From positions 10,151 to 74,150 of the forward strand of contig OENT01000454.1 of assembly GCA_900239685.1 (NCBI GenBank): 64,000 bases of DNA. The letters run 5' to 3'. Both the position numbers and the translations under genes were made by a program. This document shows positions 23,001 through 33,400 of the stretch, one piece after another; position 1 is the stretch's first letter; every line of letters begins with the position of its first letter. The notes beneath the pieces are model-generated. The model had not been told where the DNA came from. It searched no databases and was given only the letters and a program-made list of their open reading frames with translations. The stretch comes from Rotaria macrura (taxonomy: Eukaryota > Rotifera > Eurotatoria > Philodinida > Philodinidae).

Positions 23001-23742
23001 TGAAATTTGAATTTCTACTTGACGAGTCTGATTGGCTTTTATTATCGTATTCTGACATAATTCACCAGCAGAGCCCTGCTCAACCTCTCGTGTTGGCATC
23101 AGGTATTTATAAACCTTCCGAATTCATATAAGTATACATCTACTAATATTGCCATCTTTTCTGCTTTTTGAGTGCTGAAAAAGGGAAACACTGATATCCA
23201 CTGTCATAATCTTATCTAGATATGAGTCAAGTGTGGGGATTGGTTTTCTTTGTACTAATCAGTAATCGATACCATCACTCACATTCGTAGTTTGTATTCA
23301 TCTGTTTCTGGTTTTCCCTTGTTTTTATTTCTCTTTCAACACTCTGGATTCACACGTACTCTTTTTCCCTTTGCGTCCTTCAAAGATCGTGTGTGGAGAA
23401 AGAATTCTTTACACATTGTCGAAAACGAATAATATAAACTCTATAATTTGTTAAATAAAAACTGTTGGTATTATTGTTTTTATAACAGACAGCTACAATA
23501 GAGGTTCTGTTTTGCGTTACAGGATGCAAAAAAAAAGTTGACTAGCAGAGTGTTAAGTGAGAAAAGAAATTTTTTTTCTTGCTTGTACAGAACGGAGCAA
23601 AACATAGAGGCAAGTAGAAATTGCATCTAGTTAAACGAACAGTTAATTTGGTGTTGTTTGCCACGTACACCGGAGTAGCAAGGATAACTTATTCGGTTGC
23701 TTAAAATTCATCAACACTATTACTGTTATGTCGGAGTAATCG
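20097..23742. other. Intergenic region left of the ART-TPR gene
   Basis: No gene is supported. It holds a pair of diverged direct repeats (20862-20960 and 21131-21230), described separately. Several 60-86-codon frames near 20.7-21.3 kb overlap that repeat pair and lack motifs. The rest is AT-rich with no RNA gene that I can recognise. Confidence 0.45.
20862..21230. repeat. Diverged direct repeat pair, 270-bp period
   Basis: Two sequence anchors recur with identical internal spacing: GGGCGCGAG at 20870 and 21140, and TCGAAAAAGTGTCCC at 20941 and 21211, 71 bases later in each copy. The DNA between the anchors is only weakly similar. This could be two copies of a decayed element or a tandem duplication with a 270-bp period. 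Confidence 0.65.
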
Positions 23743-26526
23743 ATGGTCTTAACTAACGTTCGGCCTACTCAGTGCGACGAACCTAAAAAAACACGATGCA
23801 TGTCACTAGACGTAAACTATGAAGATGTTACTCTGATTTGGTTGGATGAAAATATAAATGAAAATATTGACTGTCTGGATACCAAGTGTCATTTAAAGAC
23901 GATTGTGAACTATTTCAAAGAATTCGATAATGTTCAAGATACTCTTGATTATGTTCGATCAGCAAAAGATGAACATTTATTTCTAATTGTCTCCGGTACA
24001 CTTGGTGAAACAGTAACATTTCACATCCACGATGATATTCAATTGCAATTTATTTATGTATTTTGTATGAACAAAGAGAAACATTCGGCGTGGATAAGTA
24101 AATATAAGAAAGTGTGCAGTATTTTTGTCGACAAATATGAGCTTTTTCATGATTTAACCGCTCGAGTTCGAGCATATGTAAAAAGCCTATTGAGCATTAG
24201 TATATTCAATAGAACACACGCGGAAGCTGAACAAAGTTCGATCCGTGATTATGTAATTGAAGACAATGTTGGTTTAATATGGCTTGAAGAATTCATTAGA
24301 ATTTTGCTACATGCTCCACTTGACAAAGATTTAGCGAAACAAGATCTGATTGACGAATGCCGTCTATACTATAAAGACAATCCATTAGAATTGAAAAGAA
24401 TCGATGAATTCGAAAATAACTATTGCTCTGATATGGTCATAAACTGGTACACTCGTGATTCATTTGTATATCGATTATTAAACAAAGCACTCAGAACATT
24501 GAACATTGATATTATTTTCAAATTTCGATTTCTAATTATTGATCTATATCAACAACTGAAACAATGCCACATAGATTACATCAAATCCTTATCAATGATC
24601 GATTCAAACAGAAAAATACGTACAGTTTATCGTAGTCAACATATTGGAATCCATGAGTTAGAAAAATTGAAGGGCAGTGTCGGCAATCTCATTTGTCCAA
24701 ATTCGTTTTTCTCCACAACAGAAGACCTTGTAATGGCACAATCATTTGTTGCAGGCAGCTCTAACTCTGAATATGTACTATTTCAAATTGATATTCCTGA
24801 TTCTTATTATGATAATATTGTTGATACATCAAAGTGTACATGTCCATTTTTGAAATTAGAAAATCTAAGCCAATTTGAAAGTGAAAGTGAAGTTATATTT
24901 TCTCTAGGAGCCTTATTTCGCATTGAATCTGTTGAACAATATCATGTGTGGTTTATTTGTTTAAAATTTGAGGAAGAAAGTGATGAATCAGGTAAAAACT
25001 TTTGCATAACAGAAGAATTAGAGAATGGAGAATACAATTGGCAGAATAGATGCAGTGTTGAAGATCGTATTTTATTGTTAACTGAAAAATTTCCAAAATC
25101 AGCAAGAAATATAATAAATATCTATATAAAATACGGCGTTTTTACTGACGTCAATAGCTTAACAACGACAGAAACATTGACGACATACAGAAAAGGATTC
25201 GAATTATTGATGAAATGTTTTCCTGATTACCATTATACAATTACTGTTGCTATGTATTTAAGCATTGGCTTTTTGTATTCAAATAGAGAGGAACGTATTT
25301 TAGCGATGCAATTTGGAGAAGCAGCTCTTAACATAGCTGACACTTATTTACATTTTGATCGTGATTGTTCACTTGTTTGCTATAACTATCTCGCTGTAAT
25401 TCATCAGCTGGAAGATCAGTACACAGAAGCATTATCGATTTATGAAAAAATGTTATCGATCGCAACTGAACAAAATAATTCATCGGCGTTACTCGGTATT
25501 TATCTTGAAATTAGCCGTATTGCATGTGACTTTGGTGATTGTGCATATGAATTGATCTGTTTAAAAAAGGTAATGGAACTTAGACGGAAATTAGGCTGCA
25601 CAAAATTAGCAGATACTTATTACGATTTTGGATCGTTCTTTGAAAGGCAAGAAAACTTTGCTGCTGCATTACATTATTACAAACAGCATTTTCGATGTCT
25701 CATACAGAACAATGCAAGTATGATTGACTTGATGAGAATCTACTCTCTAATCGGAAACACGTATGAAAAATACAATTATCATATTGCAGCTTTACAAATT
25801 TATCTTCGAATCCTTTTAGTAGAATTAGAACCAATGAAATTGTATGATCATTCATTACTTCGAAAGTATGAAACTGTGATTAAATCTATCAAACTTCTAA
25901 TTAAATGTAAATCTTCGAAAAAATTAAAGTACTTATTTCGCTCGTTGATGTTGAGATCATTTTCTTCGAACATTTTCATCAACTTTATTAAAAAGATCAA
26001 ATTTCTTTTCTATTTTGAATTTGATCATCCACAAACATTAAAAATATTTCTAAACAAGTTACTAAAACAAGCAATGGAAGAATACAATAATCAACGAATG
26101 TATGAAAAGTGTTTGAAGAATTTACAACGATTAATTGAAAGATTTTTGATTGTCAAGCCATTGTGCTTTGCAAAGATCTATCAAAATGCAAAGATAGTAA
26201 ATAACATACGATCAGTATTGGATGAATACCAACGACTTCTTTACTTGATTCAACAATCGTATTTCTCTGTCTCTTACTTTGATCTATATAAAACTCGAAA
26301 AAAATATTCATCCATTAAAACATGTTCAATTGATATAATACGAGTGATTCAAACATTCATTCGTTCTTCTCATGCAACTCAATGTCAAGATCGAATGCCA
26401 CGAAAAAATCGGCCTCGCCATCGATCAACATGGCTCTATCAATATCGCTTTTGTGGATGCTTCAAGGATTCGTCTACACTACGGAACCGCTCGACTAGAA
26501 GGTGGGCCAAATTTTGTAAGATTTGA
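23743..26526 (+). CDS. Mono-ADP-ribosyltransferase with TPR repeats
   Basis: Single-exon protein of 927 residues in three parts. Residues 28-140 are an N-terminal domain with LIWLDENINENIDC and LFLIVSGTLGE, seen at the start of many bdelloid ART-TPR proteins; function unknown. Residues about 170-410 hold an arginine-type ADP-ribosyltransferase fold with all three signature elements: R297 in TVYRSQ, the FFSTT motif (S324), and the ExE pair E381/E383 in ESEVIF. The enzyme is therefore predicted to transfer ADP-ribose from NAD to a protein. Residues about 505-690 hold TPR-like helical pairs (YNYLAVIHQLEDQYTEALSI, YYDFGSFFERQENFAAAL, YSLIGNTYEKYNYHIAALQI). There is no signal peptide, so it is probably cytosolic. 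ATG 23743 follows an in-frame stop region. The last 50 or so residues (from about 26370) look like a wrong-frame reading of another gene fragment, so the native C-terminus may be lost. Target unknown. Confidence 0.87.
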   Translation: MVLTNVRPTQCDEPKKTRCMSLDVNYEDVTLIWLDENINENIDCLDTKCHLKTIVNYFKEFDNVQDTLDYVRSAKDEHLFLIVSGTLGETVTFHIHDDIQLQFIYVFCMNKEKHSAWISKYKKVCSIFVDKYELFHDLTARVRAYVKSLLSISIFNRTHAEAEQSSIRDYVIEDNVGLIWLEEFIRILLHAPLDKDLAKQDLIDECRLYYKDNPLELKRIDEFENNYCSDMVINWYTRDSFVYRLLNKALRTLNIDIIFKFRFLIIDLYQQLKQCHIDYIKSLSMIDSNRKIRTVYRSQHIGIHELEKLKGSVGNLICPNSFFSTTEDLVMAQSFVAGSSNSEYVLFQIDIPDSYYDNIVDTSKCTCPFLKLENLSQFESESEVIFSLGALFRIESVEQYHVWFICLKFEEESDESGKNFCITEELENGEYNWQNRCSVEDRILLLTEKFPKSARNIINIYIKYGVFTDVNSLTTTETLTTYRKGFELLMKCFPDYHYTITVAMYLSIGFLYSNREERILAMQFGEAALNIADTYLHFDRDCSLVCYNYLAVIHQLEDQYTEALSIYEKMLSIATEQNNSSALLGIYLEISRIACDFGDCAYELICLKKVMELRRKLGCTKLADTYYDFGSFFERQENFAAALHYYKQHFRCLIQNNASMIDLMRIYSLIGNTYEKYNYHIAALQIYLRILLVELEPMKLYDHSLLRKYETVIKSIKLLIKCKSSKKLKYLFRSLMLRSFSSNIFINFIKKIKFLFYFEFDHPQTLKIFLNKLLKQAMEEYNNQRMYEKCLKNLQRLIERFLIVKPLCFAKIYQNAKIVNNIRSVLDEYQRLLYLIQQSYFSVSYFDLYKTRKKYSSIKTCSIDIIRVIQTFIRSSHATQCQDRMPRKNRPRHRSTWLYQYRFCGCFKDSSTLRNRSTRRWAKFCKI

Positions 26527-26554
26527 ATTTTTGAATAAAGCAATAGCATCGTAA
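26372..26554 (+). pseudogene. Out-of-frame coding relic at the 3' end of the ART-TPR gene
   Basis: In the frame one base ahead of the ART gene, the DNA reads KIGLAIDQHGSINIAFVD followed by LEGGPNFVRFEF and a stop. The pattern (LAIDxxGxINIAFVD) resembles a single blade of a beta-propeller repeat of the type PSLALDxxGxxHIAYxD. The ART frame meanwhile reads basic, low-similarity text over the same bases. I infer that the 3' end of the ART gene is joined to a fragment of a different gene, by rearrangement or by a one-base indel. AATAAA at 26534-26539 lies inside it. An ambiguous base follows at 26568. Confidence 0.5.
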
Positions 26555-26619
26555 TAATTGCCATCTANTACGAGAAATAGCAATCGAATGCTTAAGATGT
26601 CTTTCAGATAAATAGAAAT

Positions 26620-27322
26620 TTATTTATTTCGTTTCCATTTGAATAGAAATGATTTTCTAAACCAAGATACATGAGCAGTGAGTCCTTCCATGTGATCACT
26701 GAATTGAGATTCTCTTCCATACTGTCCAACGCGTAACTTCACATATACTTTCGATCGAGATCGTACATGTTCTAATCTAATAATAGCAAGTTTAACGCAG
26801 AAATGATTTTGTGCTTTCTCCATATGAGAATAGAAAGAATTAGACAATATATGATTAGTTGATTTTAGATGGAATAGTATATTCAACCAATTGCTCTTGA
26901 TGTATCAAATCTTCCCATCATTTTAAAATGTCATGTAAAGGATGTTGTCTCAATTGATTTGCTGCATGGGCCAACTGCCTAAATATATTCTCATCTATGA
27001 TACATCCCTCAAGTCTAAAAAAAATACAACATTTGCCAGCTTTTAATACCATCCATATGACTAGGATATTTGCCATTTCATGAAGGAAAAAAATCTCGCT
27101 AGAATATTTCTTGGTGCGAATTTGTGTACCATTGTTTACGCACAGATTGCATCGAGTAAAAATCAGTCTTATCTGTAAGAAAGTGAAGAAATTGTTGCGA
27201 GAGAAGCCTTTTAATATTCGTAAGTAAACGATGATTGTCAATTTCAAATTTAAGAAATCAATGAAATCACAAACCAACTCTCGGTACAATAATTCGCAAT
27301 TCACAGTAAACCTTGAGTACAT
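26620..27322 (-). pseudogene. Broken coding fragment of unknown family
   Basis: Two minus-strand frames look coding. The upstream one (27322-26918) ends ENIFRQLAHAANQLRQHPLH then DILK and a TGA stop. Directly past that stop the same frame continues with WEDLIHQEQLVEYTIPSKIN before another stop, and a different frame then reads LEHVRSRSKVYVKLRVGQYG, RESQFSDHMEG and VSWFRKSFLFKWKRNK to 26620. The dense, natural-looking protein text across one premature stop and one frame shift suggests a pseudogene. I do not recognise the family. Confidence 0.45.
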
Positions 27323-27553
27323 ATGTGTTGCAATCCAATGAACATACTACCATCAATAGACATAGGCATTACTAGATTGTATATAAATACTATCTGTTCA
27401 ACAGTGTTCAGTTGGAAGAATTCTTCTCGATTGATTGTTGTTCTTTTCTGAGAATCGAATGAAATGAAAACTAGCTCATATGTATTCTGAAGGCGTTCTC
27501 AGTGCAATTCCTCACTTGAACAAACCAATAAGTCACAGAATTTTATATCATCC

Positions 27554-27998
27554 TTATTGAGGTAGGAAGCGACTGCAAGTAGTTGTCAATAGTTCTTCGC
27601 TATTTTCTTCCACTGGTGTAGATAATAGAGCAAATACTATTTCAAGATTAATAGAAATATGGCGGAGGTCTTTCAAGAAGGGTTTTTCCCTCGTCAACTT
27701 GAGAAAAAAGGCTTGGAACTTCATTGATCCATTTTTCTGCATTATTTCATAAATATGCAATGTAGCATACGGGTAATTGTGGAATGGCAGAGTCATATTT
27801 CGATTCATCAGACAGAACACAATTTACGTTCGTCATGGGTATGATCATCTCAATACTAATAATTGTTTCCTCTCGGAAGTGGAACCACTCCACTAGGGCA
27901 TTGGAACGAATGATCATGTCGTAATCTGCATCGTTGACATCTGATACTCCTCGAAGCTTGGTCAAGAAACGACGAGCGGCACAAGAGATCGTTAACAT
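27554..27998 (-). pseudogene. Frame-shifted coding fragment of unknown family
   Basis: A minus-strand frame from 27998 reads ISCAARRFLTKLRGVSDVND and NALVEWFHFREETIISIEM. It becomes unnatural after DES, while a second frame overlapping it from 27820 continues with LPFHNYPYATLHIYEIM, FQAFFLKLTREKPFLKDL and VFALLSTPVEENSEELL to 27554. One frame shift near 27790-27820 would join them into about 145 residues. No family is recognised, and no start context or splice sites settle whether this is an exon or a relic. Confidence 0.4.
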
Positions 27999-29028
27999 AC
28001 CGTCGTGCGGCGGAAAAATGAGTGAATTCTATTCAAGAATAGTTATGATCTCAGTTAAATTGGATGAACGATGAATTTCATAATGTCTAGATGATGTCAA
28101 CATAGTGATTATTGCGTTTGAATTATTGCAGAAAAACAATAATTATGTCAAACAAAGTGTCACATAACAGTAAAATATCATTTCTAAGTGTCTTCTTCTA
28201 TAGCTGAATACAGAACACAGTCGAAGAATAATAAAAATTGATCAATGCATCTATAGGACCCTTGTATCTCTTTGAGTTGTAATTCACAGATATCAAGCCA
28301 ACAAGCAACCTATTTTCCCTTGTATTATTTGTGTTGATGAGTCGTACAAAGAAAGAAAAGTACTGAGCAATAGATATATTGAAGATGTGACTGTGAAAGT
28401 TCACCGAATCATGAAAATACATCCAGATTTAACATGAGGAACGAGATTTTAATCGTCGACTTGAAGATTGAAAAAGAGTGACAATAGTGTACAAACACAG
28501 GGTGATGACAGATCATGACAATGTCGAAATCCGAACGCATTAATGCACTATCGATAATTCACATTTGTCGGGACTTTTTTCTGGATAGCGAGATCATCGT
28601 CATTCAAATTGGAAGCACAACAAGTACCTTACAATGAAACTGACTTGCATGGTTTATCTCTTATTTTCGAAAGGATGTGTGATACACAATAGTTTAATGT
28701 TAGATATAGAAAGCATCTAATTCATCTGACAACGACATTAGAGATTGAATCGCTCAACAACAAAAAAATTAATTTCACATCGATAAAAGAGATTCTTCAT
28801 TTAAAACATCGATTCGATTTGATACTTGACGATTGCTATACTCATGATAAAAATAAACACGTACTTCACATGGCAACGGAATGTTTTTTTTGTAATGTTT
28901 CTGTTATCTAATTTTGATAATGTAATCATGACATGATTGGAAGAAGATGAAAGATCTTTATCCTCCTATCATCAATGGGTGAAAGACAATGACGGGTTAC
29001 TTTTTTTGTCATCAATAATAGTGATAAA
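27999..29028. other. Intergenic region with possible F-box gene debris
   Basis: No intact gene. A plus-strand stretch near 28730-28870 reads LEIESLNNKKINFTSIKEIL and HRFDLILDDCYTHDKNKHVL without stops over some 50 codons, but it has no recognisable domain. Because an F-box relic follows at 29029, these may be remains of related genes. Confidence 0.3.
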
Positions 29029-29154
29029 ATGAGCTTTGACTCATTAGAGAGCGATCTGCTACTTGATATAATCGAATATCTGAATGGTGATGTACAATAT
29101 CTGGAAGCTATATACCATATAAATTCACATTTGAAGTCTTCTTCTAGATCATGA
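29029..29154 (+). pseudogene. F-box domain relic
   Basis: A 41-codon plus-strand frame reads MSFDSLESDLLLDIIEYLNG then VQYLEAIYHINSHLKS and a stop. This matches the N-terminal F-box pattern of the two intact F-box genes in this window (LESLSNELFHELFEYF and LLTLPNELFPYLFNYL). No LRR body follows, so it is either a broken gene or a detached first exon; I see no donor site that would rescue it. Confidence 0.6.
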
Positions 29155-29339
29155 CTTGAATTTTTATCTTTATGTTCGATCCATAGAGAAAACTAATTCT
29201 AACACTCTTGGTCAACAACAGATATCACACATTTTCAAGCATAGTCGATAGCTGAGAAGATTTTTATTTTTATTCTGAGAGAATATTAATCATTGCTGTC
29301 TAATTATAGATTACCAGAACTGGTGTGTAAACGATATTG

Positions 29340-30415
29340 TTAAACATGATGAAGATTAAAATCAGCCATTAAACCAAAATGATCAGACGTAAAAATGTTA
29401 TTTTTCTGAAATTGACCAATTGGTTTATTACCGATGATTTGCATTCGAACTGGAGTTACACGAGAACTTTGAAACATAATACGATCAAATCTGACATCTC
29501 CATGTGTCAATCCACGATTGTTTGAACCTTTTATGCTTGGCCATAGATCGATCCAATTTCTTAGAATATTCATTTGTACAACATTTTCAGACCATTGAGA
29601 GTCAAAATTGAAATCACCCATTAGTACACACGTTACATCTGAATGATTTCTATTATCTGTATTAAATACAGATTGACACGTTTCTAATTGATGAGATCGA
29701 AGACTTTTCCATTCTCGCATGGATTCTAAATGCACAGTTCCTAGTAGCAATGTTTCTGTTCGTAGTTGTATTTGAGCAAACAATAGATTTCTTCCTTGTC
29801 TAGTATGAAATGGAAACGATGATAGTTGTCGTAAATCTAAATGTTTATCTAGTAACATAACTATGCCATAGCTGTTCGGACCATTTAAAAATGTTCGTCC
29901 ATCAATATCACTTAGTACATATCGTTCTTGCACCCATGGTTGTAAAATTAAGTTTTTTAATACCACACTCGTCACTAAAACATTTTATTTTCATCAATGA
30001 ATATTAACTGTTTCGATTTATAGTTATCGTTCGAGTGGAAGTTAGTAGGAAAAAAAAGAAATCAATTACTAATATTCCTGAACGATTTACTATAGGAAAT
30101 AGTATGTATTAACAATTTCTTGATGAATCTCAGCTTTGAATAACGTATAGTTACATCTATATCTTCTAACTTCAATTAACTTACTTTCTTGCAAGCATAT
30201 GATGTGTGCGTTTGAATGTTGTAGGATAGCGCAAAGATTTTGAAAACGTAATGGTTGATGTTCTTTCTTAAACCAAATATTATATGTAACCAATCGAAGT
30301 GATGAATCTTGCTGTGCTGGTGCTCTATGGTGATGAGATGCTAATGGATTATGAGATGTCCAACGTTCTTTGCTGGTATCATAAATCCAAACAGGTAAAA
30401 CATGAGGACTATGAG
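29340..30415 (-). CDS. TDP2-like endonuclease/exonuclease/phosphatase protein, 5' exon not found
   Basis: Two exons are clear: 30415-30185 and 29974-29340, joined across a 210-bp intron (donor GTAAGT, acceptor TTTTAG; CAAGAA A/TG ACG keeps the frame as LQEMTSVV). The product runs HSPHVLPVWIYDTSKERW..., then the fold's catalytic motifs: LVTYNIWF (Asn), IICLQE (metal-binding Glu), GTVHLES, LMGDFNFD (Asp/Asn), RFDRIMF and TSDHFGL (catalytic Asp-His). HLES, RFDRI and SDHxGL in this order match tyrosyl-DNA phosphodiesterase 2, which removes 5'-phosphotyrosyl adducts left by trapped topoisomerase II. Such a role would suit an animal that repairs massive DNA breakage, but this is inference. The first exon listed begins with an acceptor AG and needs one base from an upstream exon carrying the start codon, which I could not locate between 30416 and about 31600. 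At least 288 residues are present. Confidence 0.8.
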
Positions 30416-33400
30416 CTAAAATGACAAAATATGTTATTAAATAAAATCATCAATTATAGATATGTTAAAAAACTCATGACAGATGCATCGGTTTATGTAA
30501 TCAATTTCGAATAGAAATATATGGATATACAACAATTGAATTTTCAATTGAAGCACTTCATACAATCACCACGTTGAAGTGAATCGAAGTATGAATGAAC
30601 GGTTAATAGAAATGGAATGTTAGCAGTCGCTTGAACTTTCAAATCAGATCCATCATCATTCAATATGTCAAGAATTTATAGAAATCTAACATCCTTCTAT
30701 CATTTAGCAATCCTTAAGGATAATGGAAACCATTGAGAATAGTTTTGTTTTGAAGATGAATAATCTATATCACTATTGAAATCAGTAAAAAGCATTGTTC
30801 AAAAATTAATCTATTCGAAAACGGATATTATCACCATTTCCAAAATGTGCTTCGGTGTTAGCTAGAAAAAAGTGGACACAGCTAACTGCAAGTGAAAATA
30901 TTTAAGCAATACTTCTGCAAATTTATCCCACACTTCATAGTTGCAAACTAGATCTTTTCAAATCAACTTATATTACAATTAACAACGGAACTTTCCTCTT
31001 TTTAAATTATGTAATTATCTACTATAATCGTATATAAATGAGACACCGATGATCTATGGTCGAATGTCTTCGTCTGTCTAATATCAATTCGGATACTAAT
31101 AATGAACATATCGAATTATATCTAACTATCTATAATTCATTGATTTAGTACGCATGGTAACAAGAACAGTATCATCCATGACTGTTTTCATTCCCAAAGT
31201 TTACTATCTGAAGTTTTACTGTCTTGACCGCATTAAAAAATATAAAATAGTTCACAATGATAATCATGTTAGCTTTTAAAATACTTCTTCAAAAACAGAC
31301 ACATCTAACTATCGAGATACTTTGTAGGAATCCTAGCTCTTTAAATCATTTTATCTTACTGTGCTTCTTCGACTACGAAAGGTTAACACTGAAAAGTATT
31401 TCCATTCGATCTTTTTCACTCGATTGATGGTATTGGGTAGAACTGTTCACATAAAATGTGTAAAATAAATCATACGAAATAAGATATTTGTTAAAAGATA
31501 AGAATCGTGAAGAACATTTGAATAAATCATATGCAGACTTCATCAATTTGTATTTTCTATCATTATCATTATCGTTACGAAAAGAAAGGTTTTGATATAG
31601 CAAAAAAAGATGTGATAGAGCAAACTCAAACCGATAACTTAGAATGAAATCCTACAACGATGATCTTCTGAACACTTCGTATCATGGAATATCGTCGAGA
31701 TGACTAAAATTCATCGAATATTCTACCACATTTGACAACGACTTCGCTAGTAGCTGCGAGTAATTTTTAGATTTGCTTAACACGAATCAGTTGTATTCAA
31801 TTCGAATATGATGAATTTCTACGATTGTTCAATAAACACCTATACATACCCATTATTTTAAGTATCGTTAAAGCAATATGCACGATGTGACAGTAGAAAT
31901 CTAGAATTATGGTTCAATATAAATAATAGAATATATAGTCAACAACTTTGAATTCTATTTTATGATAATCAGTAGTTACATAATTCTAGTTACGGTCCAA
32001 AGGCAACACTCTGTCTTTTAAATCAGAGAAAGATTACTTCCCTCTCAGATATCCTATTATTTATATGTGTAAGTATTTAATATTGCTGCAGGTTTCCACA
32101 AGTAGGGTATTTTGTTTGTTTTTGTTCTTTTCTTGTTTTACTGTAAAATTAAGAATCTAATTTGGACAATAGTCATTCTGAATGAGTACGCTTTCAACTA
32201 TTAGAAGTTCAAATTTTACGAATTTCACCAGGCTTGATTGCTCGAATACGGGAGAAATAAGAATGGAATCTGAGAATAAATATTTTTTTGCAGAAATATC
32301 ATTCTATCCAACAATCATGCTGCATGTATATTGTTTTTCTTTAGTAATAGAATGCATTCGATTGAATCAATCGCTAGAAATTTGTCAAGTCGCAATTTAT
32401 TTCATTGGTGTATTTTTATTATGGCCCACATTGAGATATTGGTTTTCTTAGTTTTTTCATTCCGATTTGAAATAAACGAGAAAACTATACATAGTAAAAG
32501 ATTATTTGAGTGATAGGTGACGTATAATGGTAAATCACGAAAATCGGATATTCGTTCGTCATAACTAGCTACTATTTTAAGTAAAAGAGAAAAAATAAAC
32601 TAAGCAATGAAACAACGAAAACATAAATGAGACAAGTACTCGTGTCATACAGCACCCTGTACAGTGCCATGATTTGCACTACTTACAACTATATGGCACT
32701 CGAATTGATTTCGTTAGCACAACACTAGCATGGATTACAGTACAAAATGTAGGTAAAAAATCAATAGCGCAATTATATATATAATTTGGGTAAAATTGCA
32801 TTAGAAGGATGACGTGAACAAAAACTATTCTGTTTGTATTGAATAAAAACGAGTGAAGCGTATCTGCTTGATTTTACTTTCTCCCCGTGCATGACTTGTC
32901 TTTTGATCAATAGATGAATCAATCTATTCCACATCAAGCGATATTTATCCAACCAATCACATATTAAATGAATGTTGACTCACTGAGCCAAAAGCAAACG
33001 TATTCAAATTCATTGTAGTAATATTGAAGTTAAAATTGTAGCTTTCTAACTACAATTCTGACCGCTGCTCATTATATATATATATTGAAGTGTTTTTTTT
33101 GCGATTTGTCATCTTTTTTAAATAGCACAGTACATCAAATATTTAGGTTCTGAAGAAAGTTGATTATTATCACTCAAAGAAAAAGAAATACGTAACAGTA
33201 AGTCAGTTCAATTTGTAAAGCAGTTCAGACTAGATCCAAAATACGTGATAGCTTTTCGTGCGAATTTTCATTCCCTAAACATATTATTTTGAAAAATTTT
33301 CATTTCAATCTAGTAGAAGAGTTGAATAATTGATTACTATCAGCATCGAAATATATGAAGATTAACGAATAATAAAGTTCTAATATTGGTAAGTATGTAG

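Noticed and set aside
32182..32513. Plus-strand frame of 89 codons with hydrophobic C-terminus
   Set aside because: Overlapped by another frame, no recognised family, and the surrounding DNA shows no coding character.
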